Source of the DNA: Phytopseudomonas straminea | GTDB taxonomy: Bacteria > Pseudomonadota > Gammaproteobacteria > Pseudomonadales > Pseudomonadaceae | Direction of reading: 5' to 3' | DNA: 64,000 nucleotides | Assembly (NCBI RefSeq): GCF_900112645.1 | Contig: NZ_FOMO01000001.1 | Location: 620,001 to 684,000 of the forward strand | Part shown: piece after piece, positions 1 to 13,017 of the stretch | How positions within the stretch are numbered: the first letter of the stretch is position 1 | How the letters are laid out: the number at the start of each line of letters is the position of its first letter | Position numbers and translations under genes: made by a program | The notes under the pieces: model-generated | The model's database searches: none | What the model saw: the letters and a program-made list of their open reading frames with translations, nothing else | Told to the model about the DNA's origin: nothing

Positions 1-1
1 G

Positions 2-2787
<2,786 letters not shown>

Positions 2788-2798
2788 AAAAGCGACCA

Positions 2799-2902
2799 GC
2801 TGCGCGTCGGCCCTGCTGCGTTAAAAACAGGCTCGAAATGCTCATGTACAAAAGTACACTCCGCTTTCTCGCCTGTTTTTGCCTTGCATGGCTCTAGCTC
2901 GC
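2799..2902 (+). repeat. Dispersed palindromic element with AAAAACAGGC arms, copy 1
   Basis: This copy begins 11 bases after the argB stop. It opens with GCGTCGGCCCTGCTGCGTT, has inverted arms AAAAACAGGC (2823-2832) and GCCTGTTTTT (2871-2880), an inner TGTAC/GTACA hairpin, and ends with ATGGCTCTAGCTCGC. A second copy with the same ends lies in reverse orientation at 20626-20832. The outer stem followed by a T-run could itself act as an intrinsic terminator. Confidence 0.8.
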
Positions 2903-2920
2903 TTGGTCTGGATCTGCTGA

Positions 2921-2958
2921 AAACAACAACGCCGGCTATCGCCGGCGTTGTTGTTTTT
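2921..2958 (+). terminator. Intrinsic terminator after argB
   Basis: A 16-bp inverted repeat (2921-2936 with 2941-2956, core GCCGGC, loop TATC) is followed by a T-run. It is the last strong hairpin downstream of algC-argB and is symmetrical enough to work from both sides. Confidence 0.85.
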
Positions 2959-3033
2959 GCAGCATCAGCTTCGCAGCGGTTTTATTGGCTCTGACTGCTA
3001 GGTGGCGCAAGCGGCCGGTGAACACGTGGTTTT

Positions 3034-3101
3034 TGTAGGAGAGGCTTTAGCCCCGAGCTCTTTGCAACCTCATAAAGCTCGCGGCTAAAGCCTCTCCTAC
3101 G
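3034..3101. repeat. REP-like inverted pair (TGTAGGAGAGGCTTTAGCC type)
   Basis: Two arms, 3034-3063 and 3072-3101, are near-perfect inverted copies built on GTAGGAGAGGCTTTAGCC. This is the usual form of a Pseudomonas extragenic palindrome pair. It lies 38 bases beyond the end of the leftward TRAP binding-protein gene and could shape the 3' end of that transcript. No other copy of this exact sequence is in the window. Confidence 0.75.
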
Positions 3102-3139
3102 CACTCGCCGAATGTCTGCTTCTGCCTTCAATCAGCCCG

Positions 3140-4237
<1,098 letters not shown>

Positions 4238-4535
4238 AGGTAGCTCCTTGTTGTTGTAATAATCACCTTGGGCCGTTCAGGCCTCTATGTAACCGCGGCG
4301 GTCCGCCAACCGCCCGCGCGCTATCCTATTCCCGCCCATTGGTCGGGCAGACCGGGCAAGTGTTTCAACCCGTGTCTAGCCAAGTGCCATCAATGACACC
4401 CGAGGGCTCAAGAACGCCATTCTCAAAGCGCCTTTCAACTCTCGTAGGCCCGCCCGCGCCGCATTGCCCGATACGCGAGGCGCTGCCTAAAATCCCCCGC
4501 TTTTTGCTCTTTTCCGATAACTATAAGGACGCATC
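4238..4535. other. Divergent intergenic region of the TRAP cluster
   Basis: This 298-base region must hold the leftward promoter for the binding protein and the rightward promoter for the membrane subunits. Ribosome sites are visible at both edges (AAGGAG-type on the minus strand near 4247, AAGGA near 4526). I see a short GC-rich palindromic patch near 4293-4312 but no operator I can name and no gene. Confidence 0.5.
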
Positions 4536-5081
4536 ATGTCCAACACGCCTTCACTTCCCCTGGGGATCGCACGGGTCATCGACGCCGTGAACTTCCGCTT
4601 CGGCCAGGCCTGCTCCTGGTTGACCCTGTTTCTGGTACTCGGCACGGCCCTGGTGGTGACCCTGCGCTACGGCATGAACCTAGGCGCCACAGCGCTGCAG
4701 GAAGCCGTGCTCTACGCCCACGCGCTGGTGTTCATGGGCGCCTCGGCCTGGGCGTTGCAGCGTAACGCCCATGTGCGTGTGGATATCTTCTACCAGCAGT
4801 TCAGCGGCCGCCGGCAGGCGCTGGTGGAGGTGCTCGGCACCCTGTTCCTGCTGCTGCCGGTGTGCCTGTTCCTCGGCTGGGCAAGCTGGGACTACGTGGC
4901 CAATTCCTGGTCGACCCGCGAGGGCTCGAGCGAGTCGGGCGGCCTGAAATTCGTCTATCTGCAGAAGAGCATCATTCTGGTGCTGGTGGTCAGCCTCACG
5001 CTGCAGGGCATTTCCAACCTGATCAAGGCGATCTACCTGCTGTGTGGCGTGCTGCCGGAGCAGGAGGTGAAACATGGCTGA
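4536..5081 (+). CDS. TRAP transporter small permease (DctQ family)
   Basis: This is the small four-helix membrane subunit of the TRAP transporter, 181 residues. It bridges the binding protein and the large permease in the inner membrane. Hydrophobic helices are visible around residues 28-48, 58-76, 95-115 and 146-168, and the family-typical segment with RNAHVRVDIFY lies in the middle. AAGGA is placed 7-8 bases before the ATG. Its 3' end overlaps the next gene by 8 bases, which implies translational coupling. Transcription runs opposite to the binding-protein gene. Confidence 0.92.
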   Translation: MSNTPSLPLGIARVIDAVNFRFGQACSWLTLFLVLGTALVVTLRYGMNLGATALQEAVLYAHALVFMGASAWALQRNAHVRVDIFYQQFSGRRQALVEVLGTLFLLLPVCLFLGWASWDYVANSWSTREGSSESGGLKFVYLQKSIILVLVVSLTLQGISNLIKAIYLLCGVLPEQEVKHG

Positions 5082-6450
5082 AGTCATGTCGATCCTGCTG
5101 TTCGTCAGCATCTGCCTGGTGCTGATGGGCGGCTACCCGGTGGCCTTCACCCTGGCCGGCGTGTCGTTGCTGTTCGCCGGTATCGGCGTGGTCACCGGCA
5201 CCTTCGACGCCGGGTACCTGAGCGCCCTGCCCAACCGCCTGTTCGGCATCATGAACAACCAGACCATGCTGGCCGTGCCGCTGTTCGTGTTCATGGGCGT
5301 GATGCTGGAAAAGTCCAAGGTCGCCGAAGACCTGCTCGACTCGATGTCGCGCCTGTTCGGCGGCATCCGCGGCGGTCTGGCGATTTCGGTGTGCCTGGTG
5401 GGCGCGCTGCTCGCCGCCAGCACCGGCATCGTCGGCGCCACGGTGGTGACCATGGGCCTGCTGGCCCTGCCGACCCTGCTCAAGCGCGGCTTCGACCCCG
5501 CGGTGGCGACCGGCACTCTGGCCGCCACCGGCACCCTGGGGCAGATCATTCCGCCATCCATCGTACTGGTGCTGCTGGGTGACGTGATGTCCAGCGCCTA
5601 CCAGCAGGCCCAGCTGCGCATGGGCATCTTCTCGCCCAAGACGGTATCGGTCGGCGACCTGTTCATGGGCGCGTTGATACCGGGTCTGCTGCTGGTGGTG
5701 CTGTACGTCGTTTACCTGATCCTGGTGGCGATCTTCCAGCCGAAGAAGATGCCCGTGGTACCCAAGGAAGAGCTGGGCGAGGTGCAATGGGGCAAGCTGC
5801 TCGGCTCTCTGGTGCCGCCGCTGGCGTTGATCATCGCGGTGCTCGGCTCGATTCTCGCCGGTTACGCCACGCCCACCGAGGCTGCTGCCATCGGCGCCGT
5901 CGGCGCGACTCTGCTTGCGCTGTTCAAGGGCCAGTTGAGCCTGCCGCAGCTACGCAGCGTGGCCCAGGGCACCACGGAAATTTCCAGTATGGTGTTCCTG
6001 ATCCTGATCGGCGCCTCACTGTTCTCCCTGGTGTTTCGAGGCTTCGGCGGTGAAGCGCTGATCGAGGACGTGTTCCAGCAGCTGCCCGGCGGTGTGCTCG
6101 GCGCGTTCTTCCTGGTCATGCTCGTGATCTTCCTGCTCGGTTTCATTCTCGACTTCATCGAGATCATCTTCGTGGTGGTGCCGATCGTCGGCCCGGTGCT
6201 GCTGGCCATGGGCCTGGACCCGGTCTGGCTGGGGGTGATGATCGCGCTCAACCTGCAGACTTCGTTCCTCACCCCACCGCTGGGTTTCTCGCTGTTCTAC
6301 CTGCGCGGCGTCACACCCCGTACGGTGAGTACCGCGACCATGTACCGCGGGGTGATTCCGTTCATCATCATCCAGCTGATGATGCTGGTCATCGCCTACC
6401 AGTTCCCGGCGCTGATCACCTGGCTTCCGACCCAGGTCTACGGCTCGTAA
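5074..6450 (+). CDS. TRAP transporter large permease (DctM family)
   Basis: This is the large, Na+-coupled transport subunit, 458 residues with about 12-13 hydrophobic helices, belonging to the DctM/IT superfamily. Conserved stretches include NNQTMLAVPLFVFMG near the N-terminus, LAASTGIVGATVVTMGLLALP, GTLGQIIPPSI and, late in the protein, LQTSFLTPPLGFSLFYLRG. The ATG lies inside the end of the DctQ gene. A clean terminator follows, so dctQ-dctM is a two-gene unit. The subfamily is the one often named mannitol/chloroaromatic or 2-oxo acid TRAP permease in databases, but the name does not establish the substrate. Confidence 0.93.
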   Translation: MAEVMSILLFVSICLVLMGGYPVAFTLAGVSLLFAGIGVVTGTFDAGYLSALPNRLFGIMNNQTMLAVPLFVFMGVMLEKSKVAEDLLDSMSRLFGGIRGGLAISVCLVGALLAASTGIVGATVVTMGLLALPTLLKRGFDPAVATGTLAATGTLGQIIPPSIVLVLLGDVMSSAYQQAQLRMGIFSPKTVSVGDLFMGALIPGLLLVVLYVVYLILVAIFQPKKMPVVPKEELGEVQWGKLLGSLVPPLALIIAVLGSILAGYATPTEAAAIGAVGATLLALFKGQLSLPQLRSVAQGTTEISSMVFLILIGASLFSLVFRGFGGEALIEDVFQQLPGGVLGAFFLVMLVIFLLGFILDFIEIIFVVVPIVGPVLLAMGLDPVWLGVMIALNLQTSFLTPPLGFSLFYLRGVTPRTVSTATMYRGVIPFIIIQLMMLVIAYQFPALITWLPTQVYGS

Positions 6451-6465
6451 ACTGTGCGGCAACGC

Positions 6466-6492
6466 AAAACGCCCGTCTCGACGGGCGTTTTT
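6466..6492 (+). terminator. Intrinsic terminator after the TRAP permease
   Basis: An inverted repeat (AAAACGCCCGT at 6466-6476 with ACGGGCGTTTTT at 6481-6492) ends in a T-run 16 bases after the permease stop codon. Confidence 0.9.
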
Positions 6493-6558
6493 CATGGTGC
6501 TGGCGAACCTCCCCGCCGCGCCGTGGCCCAACAGCCAACCTATTCAGGAGCAGCCCCC

Positions 6559-7455
6559 ATGAGCACTTCCAACGAACGCATTCAACTGGGCGATCTGGCC
6601 TGCTGGCGCATCCAGCATGCCGGCGCCGAACTCGTGGTCAGCGAACAGGGCGCGCAGATCCTGAGCTATCAGCCGGCCAAGGGCGAACCGCTGATCTGGC
6701 TCAGCGACGAAGCGGCCTACAGCGCCGGCAAGAACGTGCGCGGCGGCGTGCCGGTGTGCTGGCCCTGGTTCGGCGACCTGCAACGCAACCCCGAGGCGAT
6801 CCGCAACGCCCATTCGCGTCCGGCCGATGCGCCGGCCCACGGCCTGGTGCGTGACCGCGACTGGCAGTTGATCGGCCTGAACACCGAAGAAGATGGCGTG
6901 ACCCTGTCGTTCGCCTTCGACACCGCCGCCGAGCCGATCGCCGAATGGCCGCATGCCGCCGAGCTGCAGTTGGACATTCACCTCGGCGAGCGCCTAAAAC
7001 TTAGCCTGACCACCCGCAACCTGGGCGATAGCGAACTGCCGATCAGCCAGGCGCTGCACACCTACTTGGCGGTCAGCGACATTCGCCAGGTGCGTATCGA
7101 AGGGCTGGAGGGCTGCGGCTACGTCGACACGCTGCAGGACTGGAAAAACGTACGACAGGACGGCGCGGTGACCTTCAGCGGTGAAACCGACCGCATCTAC
7201 CTCGATACGCCACCGCAGTTGAGCATCGTCGACCCCATCTGGAAGCGACACATCTTCATGCGCAGCCAGGGCTCGGCCTCGGCGGTGGTGTGGAACCCGT
7301 GGATCGACAAGGCCAAGCGCTTGTCGCAATTCGCCGATGACGCCTGGCAGGGCATGCTCTGCATCGAGCACGCCAACGTGCTGGACGACTCGCTGATCCT
7401 CGCCCCGGGCGCCGAATACCGCCTCGACGTGACCCTGTGGGCACAGCCGCTTTGA
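6559..7455 (+). CDS. D-hexose-6-phosphate mutarotase (YeaD family)
   Basis: This is an aldose-1-epimerase-fold enzyme, 298 residues, that interconverts alpha and beta anomers of hexose-6-phosphates. Family landmarks are NVRGGVPVCWPWFG (about residues 58-71), HGLVRDRDW, QALHTYL and, near the end, the conserved segment around VVWNPW and ADDAWQGMLCIE. The frame is open upstream to 6454, but the ATG at 6559 is preferred. It has AGGAG 8-9 bases upstream, and the earlier part would run through the preceding terminator. The gene is probably monocistronic or read with engB, which begins 94 bases downstream. Confidence 0.92.
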   Translation: MSTSNERIQLGDLACWRIQHAGAELVVSEQGAQILSYQPAKGEPLIWLSDEAAYSAGKNVRGGVPVCWPWFGDLQRNPEAIRNAHSRPADAPAHGLVRDRDWQLIGLNTEEDGVTLSFAFDTAAEPIAEWPHAAELQLDIHLGERLKLSLTTRNLGDSELPISQALHTYLAVSDIRQVRIEGLEGCGYVDTLQDWKNVRQDGAVTFSGETDRIYLDTPPQLSIVDPIWKRHIFMRSQGSASAVVWNPWIDKAKRLSQFADDAWQGMLCIEHANVLDDSLILAPGAEYRLDVTLWAQPL

Positions 7456-7549
7456 AATGACGTGCCCTCACGGCAGTCAGGCTGCGCGGGTCAGCAGGCC
7501 CCCAGCCTGATAGACTGCCGCGATGCACGCCCCTCCACCGGAAACTCCG

Positions 7550-8197
7550 ATGCACGCAAAGAACCCCGCAATCGGCTTGTGTCAGCAAGCCACCTTCCTG
7601 ATCAGCGCCGCCAAGGTCGACCAGTGCCCGGACGACCAGGGCTATGAAGTCGCCTTCGCCGGCCGCTCCAACGCCGGCAAGTCCAGCGCGCTGAATACCC
7701 TGACCCACGCCAGCCTGGCACGCACCTCGAAAACCCCGGGGCGCACCCAGCTGCTGAACTTCTTCCGCCTGGACGACGAACGCCGCCTGGTCGACCTGCC
7801 CGGCTATGGTTACGCCAAGGTGCCGATTCCGCTCAAGCAGCACTGGCAGAAGCATCTCGAGGCCTATCTGGGCAGTCGCGAAAGCCTGCGCGGGCTGATC
7901 CTGATGATGGACATCCGCCACCCGCTGACCGAGTTCGACCGCATGATGCTCGACTGGTCCGGCGCCAGCGGCATGCCCATGCACATCCTGCTGACCAAGG
8001 CCGACAAACTGGCCTTTGGCGCGGCCAAGAACGCGCTGCTCAAGGTGCAGCAGGAGATTCGCAAGGGCTGGGGCGAGCACGTCAGCATCCAGCTGTTCTC
8101 GGCACCCAAGCGCATTGGTGTGGAAGAGGCGCAGGCTGTGCTCGGCCACTGGCTGGGCCTGCTGGGCGACGAGGAAGAAGAGCAACCCCAGGGATAA
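7550..8197 (+). CDS. engB: Ribosome biogenesis GTP-binding protein EngB (YsxC/YihA)
   Basis: An essential P-loop GTPase that takes part in assembly of the large ribosomal subunit, 215 residues. G1 is [10 protein letters not shown]3 is [10 protein letters not shown]4 is TKAD and G5 lies near LFSAPKRIG. An upstream ATG at 7523 in the same frame would add nine residues. The one at 7550 is chosen because it gives an N-terminus ([12 protein letters not shown]) like the family and has GGAAA in front. The gene converges with polA and the small RNA between them, the same arrangement as yihA-spf-polA in enterics and engB-ersA-polA in P. aeruginosa. Confidence 0.95.
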   Translation: MHAKNPAIGLCQQATFLISAAKVDQCPDDQGYEVAFAGRSNAGKSSALNTLTHASLARTSKTPGRTQLLNFFRLDDERRLVDLPGYGYAKVPIPLKQHWQKHLEAYLGSRESLRGLILMMDIRHPLTEFDRMMLDWSGASGMPMHILLTKADKLAFGAAKNALLKVQQEIRKGWGEHVSIQLFSAPKRIGVEEAQAVLGHWLGLLGDEEEEQPQG

Positions 8198-8207
8198 CCT
8201 CACTCCC

Positions 8208-8305
8208 GTAGCCCGTGGTTGAGCGTAGCGATACCCCGGAGCAGGATGAGTGTTGTCGTGCTTATCAGCGTCTCCTGGGTATCGCTGCGCTCAACGCCAG
8301 GCTAC
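8208..8305. repeat. Dispersed inverted pair (GTAGCC...GGGTATCGC family), copy 1
   Basis: A left arm beginning GTAGCCCGTGGTTGAGCG (8208 on) faces a right arm ending in GCTCAACGCCAGGCTAC (up to 8305). Each arm is about 30 bases and they are inverted. The same sequences recur at 39634-39702 with the two arms in the opposite order. Confidence 0.75.
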
Positions 8306-8311
8306 TTCTTG

Positions 8312-8338
8312 AACGCCCCGCCAATGCGGGGCGTTTTG
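8312..8338 (+). terminator. Intrinsic terminator after engB
   Basis: The stem AACGCCCCGC (8312-8321) with GCGGGGCGTT (8326-8335) is followed by further T residues. It is the first strong terminator downstream of engB, after the dispersed repeat. Confidence 0.85.
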
Positions 8339-8416
8339 CGTTGCGCTCTGGCGAGAAGCGGCTAGGCTCCAGAAAAGAAAACGGGGAACGAAGGCTGCCA
8401 GCACTTTCCTGCGGGC

Positions 8417-8548
8417 AAAAAAAACCCCGAACTTCGTATGGGGAGGGAGAAGATCGGGGTTTAAGGGTCTGAACCGCTAGGGCGGGGCTCAGATGTCTGC
8501 CAACACTTAACACAACAAAGGAGCATCGAAGGGCTTTATGGGCCATTC
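8417..8548 (-). ncRNA. ersA: ErsA-like small regulatory RNA (Spot 42 locus)
   Basis: Located between engB and polA and read in the direction of polA, exactly where P. aeruginosa has ErsA and enterics have Spot 42. An AlgU-type promoter places the start near 8548. The 3' end is an intrinsic terminator with arms 8450-8463 and 8422-8435 and an eight-T tail ending at 8417. The resulting length is about 132 bases, the reported ErsA length. The 14-base terminator loop reads CUCCCUCCCCAUAC on the RNA, an unpaired C-rich tract suited to pairing with Shine-Dalgarno sequences. In P. aeruginosa ErsA works with Hfq, is induced by envelope stress through AlgU and represses algC. The start is inferred from the promoter. 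Confidence 0.88.
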
Positions 8549-8554
8549 CCAAAC

Positions 8555-8582
8555 TCTGACCGGGTGGGCAGAAGTAAAGTTC
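8555..8582 (-). promoter_or_regulatory. AlgU (sigma-22) promoter of the ErsA-like RNA
   Basis: On the minus strand GAACTT (8582-8577) and TCAGA (8559-8555) are separated by 17 bases. This fits the AlgU/RpoE-type consensus GAACTT-N16/17-TCnnA. It is placed just upstream of the predicted RNA start. Confidence 0.85.
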
Positions 8583-8643
8583 AGCGGTGCTTAGATCCCT
8601 TTGTTTGGTCTTTATTCCAATTAAGACCGGCCAGTACTAATTG

Positions 8644-8671
8644 AAAACGGGACGCAACGGCGTCCCGTTTT
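8644..8671 (-). terminator. Terminator after polA
   Basis: A 12-bp inverted repeat (AAAACGGGACGC at 8644-8655, GCGTCCCGTTTT at 8660-8671) lies 10 bases beyond the polA stop, with T-runs on either strand. A second hairpin (GGTCTT/AAGACC) follows at about 8607-8628, still upstream of the ErsA promoter. Confidence 0.8.
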
Positions 8672-8680
8672 ATTTGCCGT

Positions 8681-11536
8681 TCAGTGCGCTTCGTCCCAGT
8701 TATTGCCCACGCCGACTTCGACCAGCAGCGGCACATCGAGCTTCACGGTTTCGCCCATCAGCGGGCGAATCTGCACGCTGACCTGCTCGACCAGGTCCTC
8801 GCGAACCTCCAGTACCAGCTCATCGTGTACCTGCAGGATCACCCGGGCATCCAGGCCGGATTCGGTCAGCCATTCATCCACAGCGACCATAGCCTTCTTG
8901 ATGATGTCCGCAGCCGTGCCCTGCATCGGCGCGTTGATCGCCGTGCGCTCGGCCCCCGCGCGTTCCTGCGGGCGGCTCGACTTGATCGCCGGCAGGTACA
9001 GGCGCCGACCGAACAGGGTTTCCACGTAGCCCTGCTCCGCCGCCTGGTGACGGGTGCGATCCATGTACTCGCGCACACCCGGATAGCGGGTGAAGTAGGT
9101 TTCGATGTAGGCCTTGGCGGTCTTGCCATCGACGCCGATGTCCTTGGCCAGCTTCTGCGCGCCCATGCCGTAGATCAGCCCGAAGTTGATCGCCTTGGCG
9201 CTGCGCCGCTGGTCGTTGGTCACCTGATCGAGCTCGACCTTGAAGACTTCCGCAGCGGTCGCGGTGTGCACGTCGAGGTTGTCACGGAAGGCGTTCATCA
9301 GCCCTTCGTCGCGGGACAAGTGGGCCATGATGCGCAGCTCGATCTGCGAGTAGTCCGCCGACACCAGTTTGTAGCCCTTCGGCGCTACGAAGGCCTGGCG
9401 AATGCGCCGGCCTTCGGCGCTGCGCACCGGGATGTTCTGCAGGTTCGGGTCGCTGGAGGACAGCCGCCCGGTGGACGCCACGGCCTGTTGATAACTGGTG
9501 TGGATGCGCCCGGTGCGCGGGTTGATCTGCTCCGGCAGGCGGTCGGTGTAGGTGCTCTTGAGCTTGCTCAGGCTGCGGTACTGCATCAGTACCTTGGGCA
9601 GCTCGTAGTCCTGCTCGGCCAGTTCGGCGAGCACCGCTTCGGCAGTCGACGCCTGGCCCTTGGCGGTCTTGCTGATGATCGGCAAACCGAGCTTTTCATA
9701 GAGGATGGCGCCCAGCTGCTTGGGCGAGCCGAGGTTGAACTCTTCGCCGGCGACTTCAAAAGCCTGGCGCTCCAGCGCCACCAGCTTCTCGCCCAGCTCC
9801 TGGCTGTGCTCACCGAGCAGCTTGGCATCGACCAGCGCGCCGTTGCGCTCGATGCGCGCAAGCACCGGCACCAGGGGAATCTCGATATCGCGCAGCACGC
9901 CGGCCAGGCTCGGAATCTCTTCCAGGCGCGCCCACAGGTTCTGGTGCAGGCGCAGGGTCACGTCGGCATCCTCGGCGGCGTATGGCCCGGCCTGCTCGAG
10001 GGCGATCTGGTCGAAGGTCAGCTGCTTGGCGCCCTTGCCGGCGATGTCCTCGAAACGGATGGTGCTGTGGCCCAGGTACTTGAGCGAAAGGCTGTCCATG
10101 TCATGGCGGGTGGCGGTGGAGTCCAGCACGTAAGACTCGAGCATGGTGTCGAAGGCCACGCCCTGTACGTTGATCGGCGTGCTGGCATTGGCCAGCACGT
10201 TGATGTCGTACTTGGCGTGCTGGCCGACCTTGGCCTTGGCCGGGTCTTCGAGAATCGGCTTGAGGGCGCGCAGCACCGCGTCGCGGTCCAGTTGCTGCGG
10301 CACGCCCATGTAGCTGTGCGCCACCGGCACGTATACCGCCTCACCGGCCTTGACCGCAAAGGACAGGCCGACCAATTGCGCCTGCTGGGCATCGACGCTG
10401 GTGGTCTCGGTATCGAAGGCGATCAGCTCGGCCTGCTTGAGGTCCTCCAGCAGGGTATCGAACTCCCCTTGGTCGAGGATGGTGCTGTACTCGCCGGTGA
10501 CCACCGATGGCTGATCTTCGCCAGCAGCCGGCGTGGCGGCAGCCTGGACCGCTGGCACCTCGCCCGCGTCAGCACTGGCCGTCGCGCTGAACAGATCGCC
10601 AGCAGGCGGCGCCATTCCGGAGCGGGCAGCTGCCTTGGTCTTGGGTGCGGCAGACTTGTTCTGGCGCAGCAGCTCGTCGAGCCAGCCCTTGAACTCCAGC
10701 TGTTCGTAGAGCGCGGTCAGGGCCTCGATGTCCGGCTCGCCGGGCATCAGTTGCGAGCAGTTCAGGTCCAGCGGCACGTCCAGCTTGATGGTTGCGAGCT
10801 GGTAGGACAGGTAGGCCATCTCGCGGTGCTCTTCGAGCTTGGCCGGCAGGGTCTTGGCACCACGAATCGGCAGGCCGGGCACCTTGTCGAGGTTGGCGTA
10901 GATCACGTCGAGGCCGCCGCCGACGCCGACCAGCAGGCCCAGGGCGGTCTTTTCGCCGACGCCCGGCACGCCGGGAATGTTGTCGATCTTGTCGCCCATC
11001 AGCGCCAGGTAATCGATGATCAGCTCGGGACCGACGCCGAACTTCTCTTTCACGCCCTCGATGTCGTAGACGCTGCCGGTCATGGTGTTGACCAGGGTGA
11101 CGTGCTTGCACACCAGCTGCGCCATGTCCTTGTCGCCGGTGGAGATCACCACGTCACGGCCTTCGGCGGCGCTCTGCCGGGCCAGGGTGCCGATCACGTC
11201 GTCAGCTTCCACGCCTTCCACACACAGCAGCGGCAGGCCCAGGCCGCGCACGCTGGCGTGCAACGGTTCGACCTGCAGACGCAGCTCGTCGGGCATCGGC
11301 GGGCGGTTGGCCTTGTAGTCGGCGAACAGCTCATCGCGAAAGGTGCCGCCCTTGGCGTCGAACACCACCGCGAAGGGGCTGTCGGGGTATTGGCGGCGCA
11401 GGCTGCGCAGCATGTTCAGCACGCCCTTCACCGCACCGGTGGGCAGGCCTTTGGAGTTGGTCAGGGGCGGCAGGGCATGAAAGGCGCGGTACAGATAAGA
11501 AGAACCGTCGACCAGGACGAGGGGAGCTTGGCTCAT
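8681..11536 (-). CDS. polA: DNA polymerase I
   Basis: PolA fills gaps and removes RNA primers in repair and lagging-strand synthesis. The 951-residue protein has an N-terminal 5'-3' exonuclease domain ([18 protein letters not shown], then [10 protein letters not shown]), a proofreading domain with an intact DxE motif (IAFDTETTS) and a polymerase domain with motif [15 protein letters not shown], motif B around [14 protein letters not shown] and motif [11 protein letters not shown]. The linker after the first domain is long and rich in A and P, so the protein exceeds the usual length of about 910-930 residues. The frame is open further upstream, but the ATG at 11536 begins the family N-terminus [11 protein letters not shown]. 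Confidence 0.97.
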   Translation of the reverse strand: MSQAPLVLVDGSSYLYRAFHALPPLTNSKGLPTGAVKGVLNMLRSLRRQYPDSPFAVVFDAKGGTFRDELFADYKANRPPMPDELRLQVEPLHASVRGLGLPLLCVEGVEADDVIGTLARQSAAEGRDVVISTGDKDMAQLVCKHVTLVNTMTGSVYDIEGVKEKFGVGPELIIDYLALMGDKIDNIPGVPGVGEKTALGLLVGVGGGLDVIYANLDKVPGLPIRGAKTLPAKLEEHREMAYLSYQLATIKLDVPLDLNCSQLMPGEPDIEALTALYEQLEFKGWLDELLRQNKSAAPKTKAAARSGMAPPAGDLFSATASADAGEVPAVQAAATPAAGEDQPSVVTGEYSTILDQGEFDTLLEDLKQAELIAFDTETTSVDAQQAQLVGLSFAVKAGEAVYVPVAHSYMGVPQQLDRDAVLRALKPILEDPAKAKVGQHAKYDINVLANASTPINVQGVAFDTMLESYVLDSTATRHDMDSLSLKYLGHSTIRFEDIAGKGAKQLTFDQIALEQAGPYAAEDADVTLRLHQNLWARLEEIPSLAGVLRDIEIPLVPVLARIERNGALVDAKLLGEHSQELGEKLVALERQAFEVAGEEFNLGSPKQLGAILYEKLGLPIISKTAKGQASTAEAVLAELAEQDYELPKVLMQYRSLSKLKSTYTDRLPEQINPRTGRIHTSYQQAVASTGRLSSSDPNLQNIPVRSAEGRRIRQAFVAPKGYKLVSADYSQIELRIMAHLSRDEGLMNAFRDNLDVHTATAAEVFKVELDQVTNDQRRSAKAINFGLIYGMGAQKLAKDIGVDGKTAKAYIETYFTRYPGVREYMDRTRHQAAEQGYVETLFGRRLYLPAIKSSRPQERAGAERTAINAPMQGTAADIIKKAMVAVDEWLTESGLDARVILQVHDELVLEVREDLVEQVSVQIRPLMGETVKLDVPLLVEVGVGNNWDEAH

Positions 11537-11611
11537 GAGGGCAATCAACCTTTTCGGCGGGCGTGGCGCTAGAATACAAAGCACCGTTGATATCAAAGGG
11601 ACAAGGTTACC

Positions 11612-11896
11612 ATGGGACCATTCAATCGCTTGATCCTGCTTGCCGTGCTGGCAGCCGTGCCGTTCGCCGCGCAGGCCAGTGATGCGCCCTCGGCCGAGCC
11701 CGACGTAACCATCCGCCAGGACGGCGATCGCACCGTGGAGGAATACCGGGTCAACGGGTTTCTCTACGCCATCAAGGTCACCCCGAAAGGTGGCAAACCC
11801 TATTTCCTGGTACGGGCCGACGGCAGCGACGGCAACTTCGTGCGTTCCGATTCGCCGGATATGTTGATTCCGGCCTGGGAAATCTTCAGCTGGTAA
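11612..11896 (+). CDS. Small secreted DUF2782 protein
   Basis: A 94-residue protein with a signal peptide ([22 protein letters not shown]) and a mature domain of about 70 residues containing [19 protein letters not shown] and a C-terminal IPAWEIFSW. This matches the DUF2782 family, which sits between polA and thrB in pseudomonads. Its function is unknown; the compact beta-rich sequence and export signal point to a periplasmic role. It is divergent from polA (75 bases apart) and 12 bases ahead of thrB, so the two are probably co-transcribed. Confidence 0.88.
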   Translation: MGPFNRLILLAVLAAVPFAAQASDAPSAEPDVTIRQDGDRTVEEYRVNGFLYAIKVTPKGGKPYFLVRADGSDGNFVRSDSPDMLIPAWEIFSW

Positions 11897-11908
11897 GGCA
11901 GTCAATTC

Positions 11909-12859
11909 ATGTCGGTGTTCACCCCGCTGCAACGTCCGCAACTGGAAACCTTTCTCGCGCCCTACGGGCTCGGTCGCCTGCTCGACTTCCAGGGCATCGA
12001 GGCCGGTAGCGAGAACAGCAATTTCTTCGTCAGCCTGGAACAGGGCGAGTTCGTGCTGACCCTGGTCGAGCGCGGCCCCAGCGAGGACCTGCCGTTCTTC
12101 ATCGAGCTGCTCGACATCTTGCATGACGCAGGGCTACCGGTTCCGTATGCCCTGCGAACCGACAGCAACGAGGCGCTACGCACCCTGGCCGGCAAGCCGG
12201 CGCTGTTGCAACCGCGCCTGAGCGGCAGGCACATTCGCGACGTCAACGCCCAGCATTGCCATGAAGTCGGCGAGTTGCTGGCACGCATTCACCTGGCGAC
12301 CCGCGACCATCCGCTGCAACGCAAGAGCGACCGTGGCCTGGAGTGGATGCTGCGCGAAGGCAAGGTGCTGGCCACCCATCAGACGCCTGAGGCCACCGCC
12401 CTGCTGGGAAGTGCCTTGGCGGAAATCGCCGCCGTGCAGGAGCAGGTGCGCAAACTGCCGCGCGCCAACCTGCACGCCGACCTGTTCCGCGACAACTGCA
12501 TGTTCGAAGGCACCCATCTGAGCGGCGTGATCGACTTCTACAACGCCTGCTCGGGGCCGATGCTCTACGACCTGGCGATCACCGTGAACGACTGGTGCTC
12601 GGACGAACAAGGCCGTCTGGATGAAGGCCGCGCCCGCGCGGTGATGGGCGCCTACGCCGCGCTGCGCCCGTTCACCGCCGCCGAAGCCGAGATCTGGCCG
12701 GCCATGCTGCGCATCGCCTGCGTGCGTTTCTGGCTGTCGCGGCTGATCGCCGCCGAGGCCTTCGCCGGCCAGGACGTGCTGATCCATGATCCGGGCGAGT
12801 TCGAACGTCGCCTGGCCGCACGCCAGCAGGTCAGCCTGGCATTGCCGTTCGCGCTGTAG
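11909..12859 (+). CDS. thrB: Homoserine kinase (ThrB, aminoglycoside-phosphotransferase fold)
   Basis: This enzyme phosphorylates homoserine with ATP on the path to threonine. It has 316 residues, the length of the Pseudomonas-type homoserine kinase, which belongs to the APH/choline-kinase fold rather than the GHMP fold of E. coli ThrB. The catalytic loop is [12 protein letters not shown] (about residue 187) and the metal motif is [11 protein letters not shown]. The N-terminal [21 protein letters not shown] is typical. It follows the DUF2782 gene by 12 bases. Confidence 0.95.
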   Translation: MSVFTPLQRPQLETFLAPYGLGRLLDFQGIEAGSENSNFFVSLEQGEFVLTLVERGPSEDLPFFIELLDILHDAGLPVPYALRTDSNEALRTLAGKPALLQPRLSGRHIRDVNAQHCHEVGELLARIHLATRDHPLQRKSDRGLEWMLREGKVLATHQTPEATALLGSALAEIAAVQEQVRKLPRANLHADLFRDNCMFEGTHLSGVIDFYNACSGPMLYDLAITVNDWCSDEQGRLDEGRARAVMGAYAALRPFTAAEAEIWPAMLRIACVRFWLSRLIAAEAFAGQDVLIHDPGEFERRLAARQQVSLALPFAL

Positions 12860-13017
12860 ACGCAGAATGTGACGAAATGGTGGCGCCTTGGCCGGGCGCC
12901 ATCCTTGTTCCTGCCGAACCCTTGCTCCTATGCTGCAGCTCTCTTCGTCTGCTGCGGCAGGCCTTCATCATGGGCTCGTCCTAGGTCGGGTCAGGCGCAC
13001 GACCTTGCAGGGCCACC

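Noticed and set aside
8684..11572. A 962-codon open frame on the + strand opposite polA
   Set aside because: It is the mirror of a GC-rich gene with strong third-position bias. The predicted protein is rich in H, Q, G, A and V with no domain, while polA has all motifs.
11537..12124. Upstream in-frame extension of polA
   Set aside because: The extension runs back across the DUF2782 and thrB genes on the other strand. Family N-termini begin at 11536.
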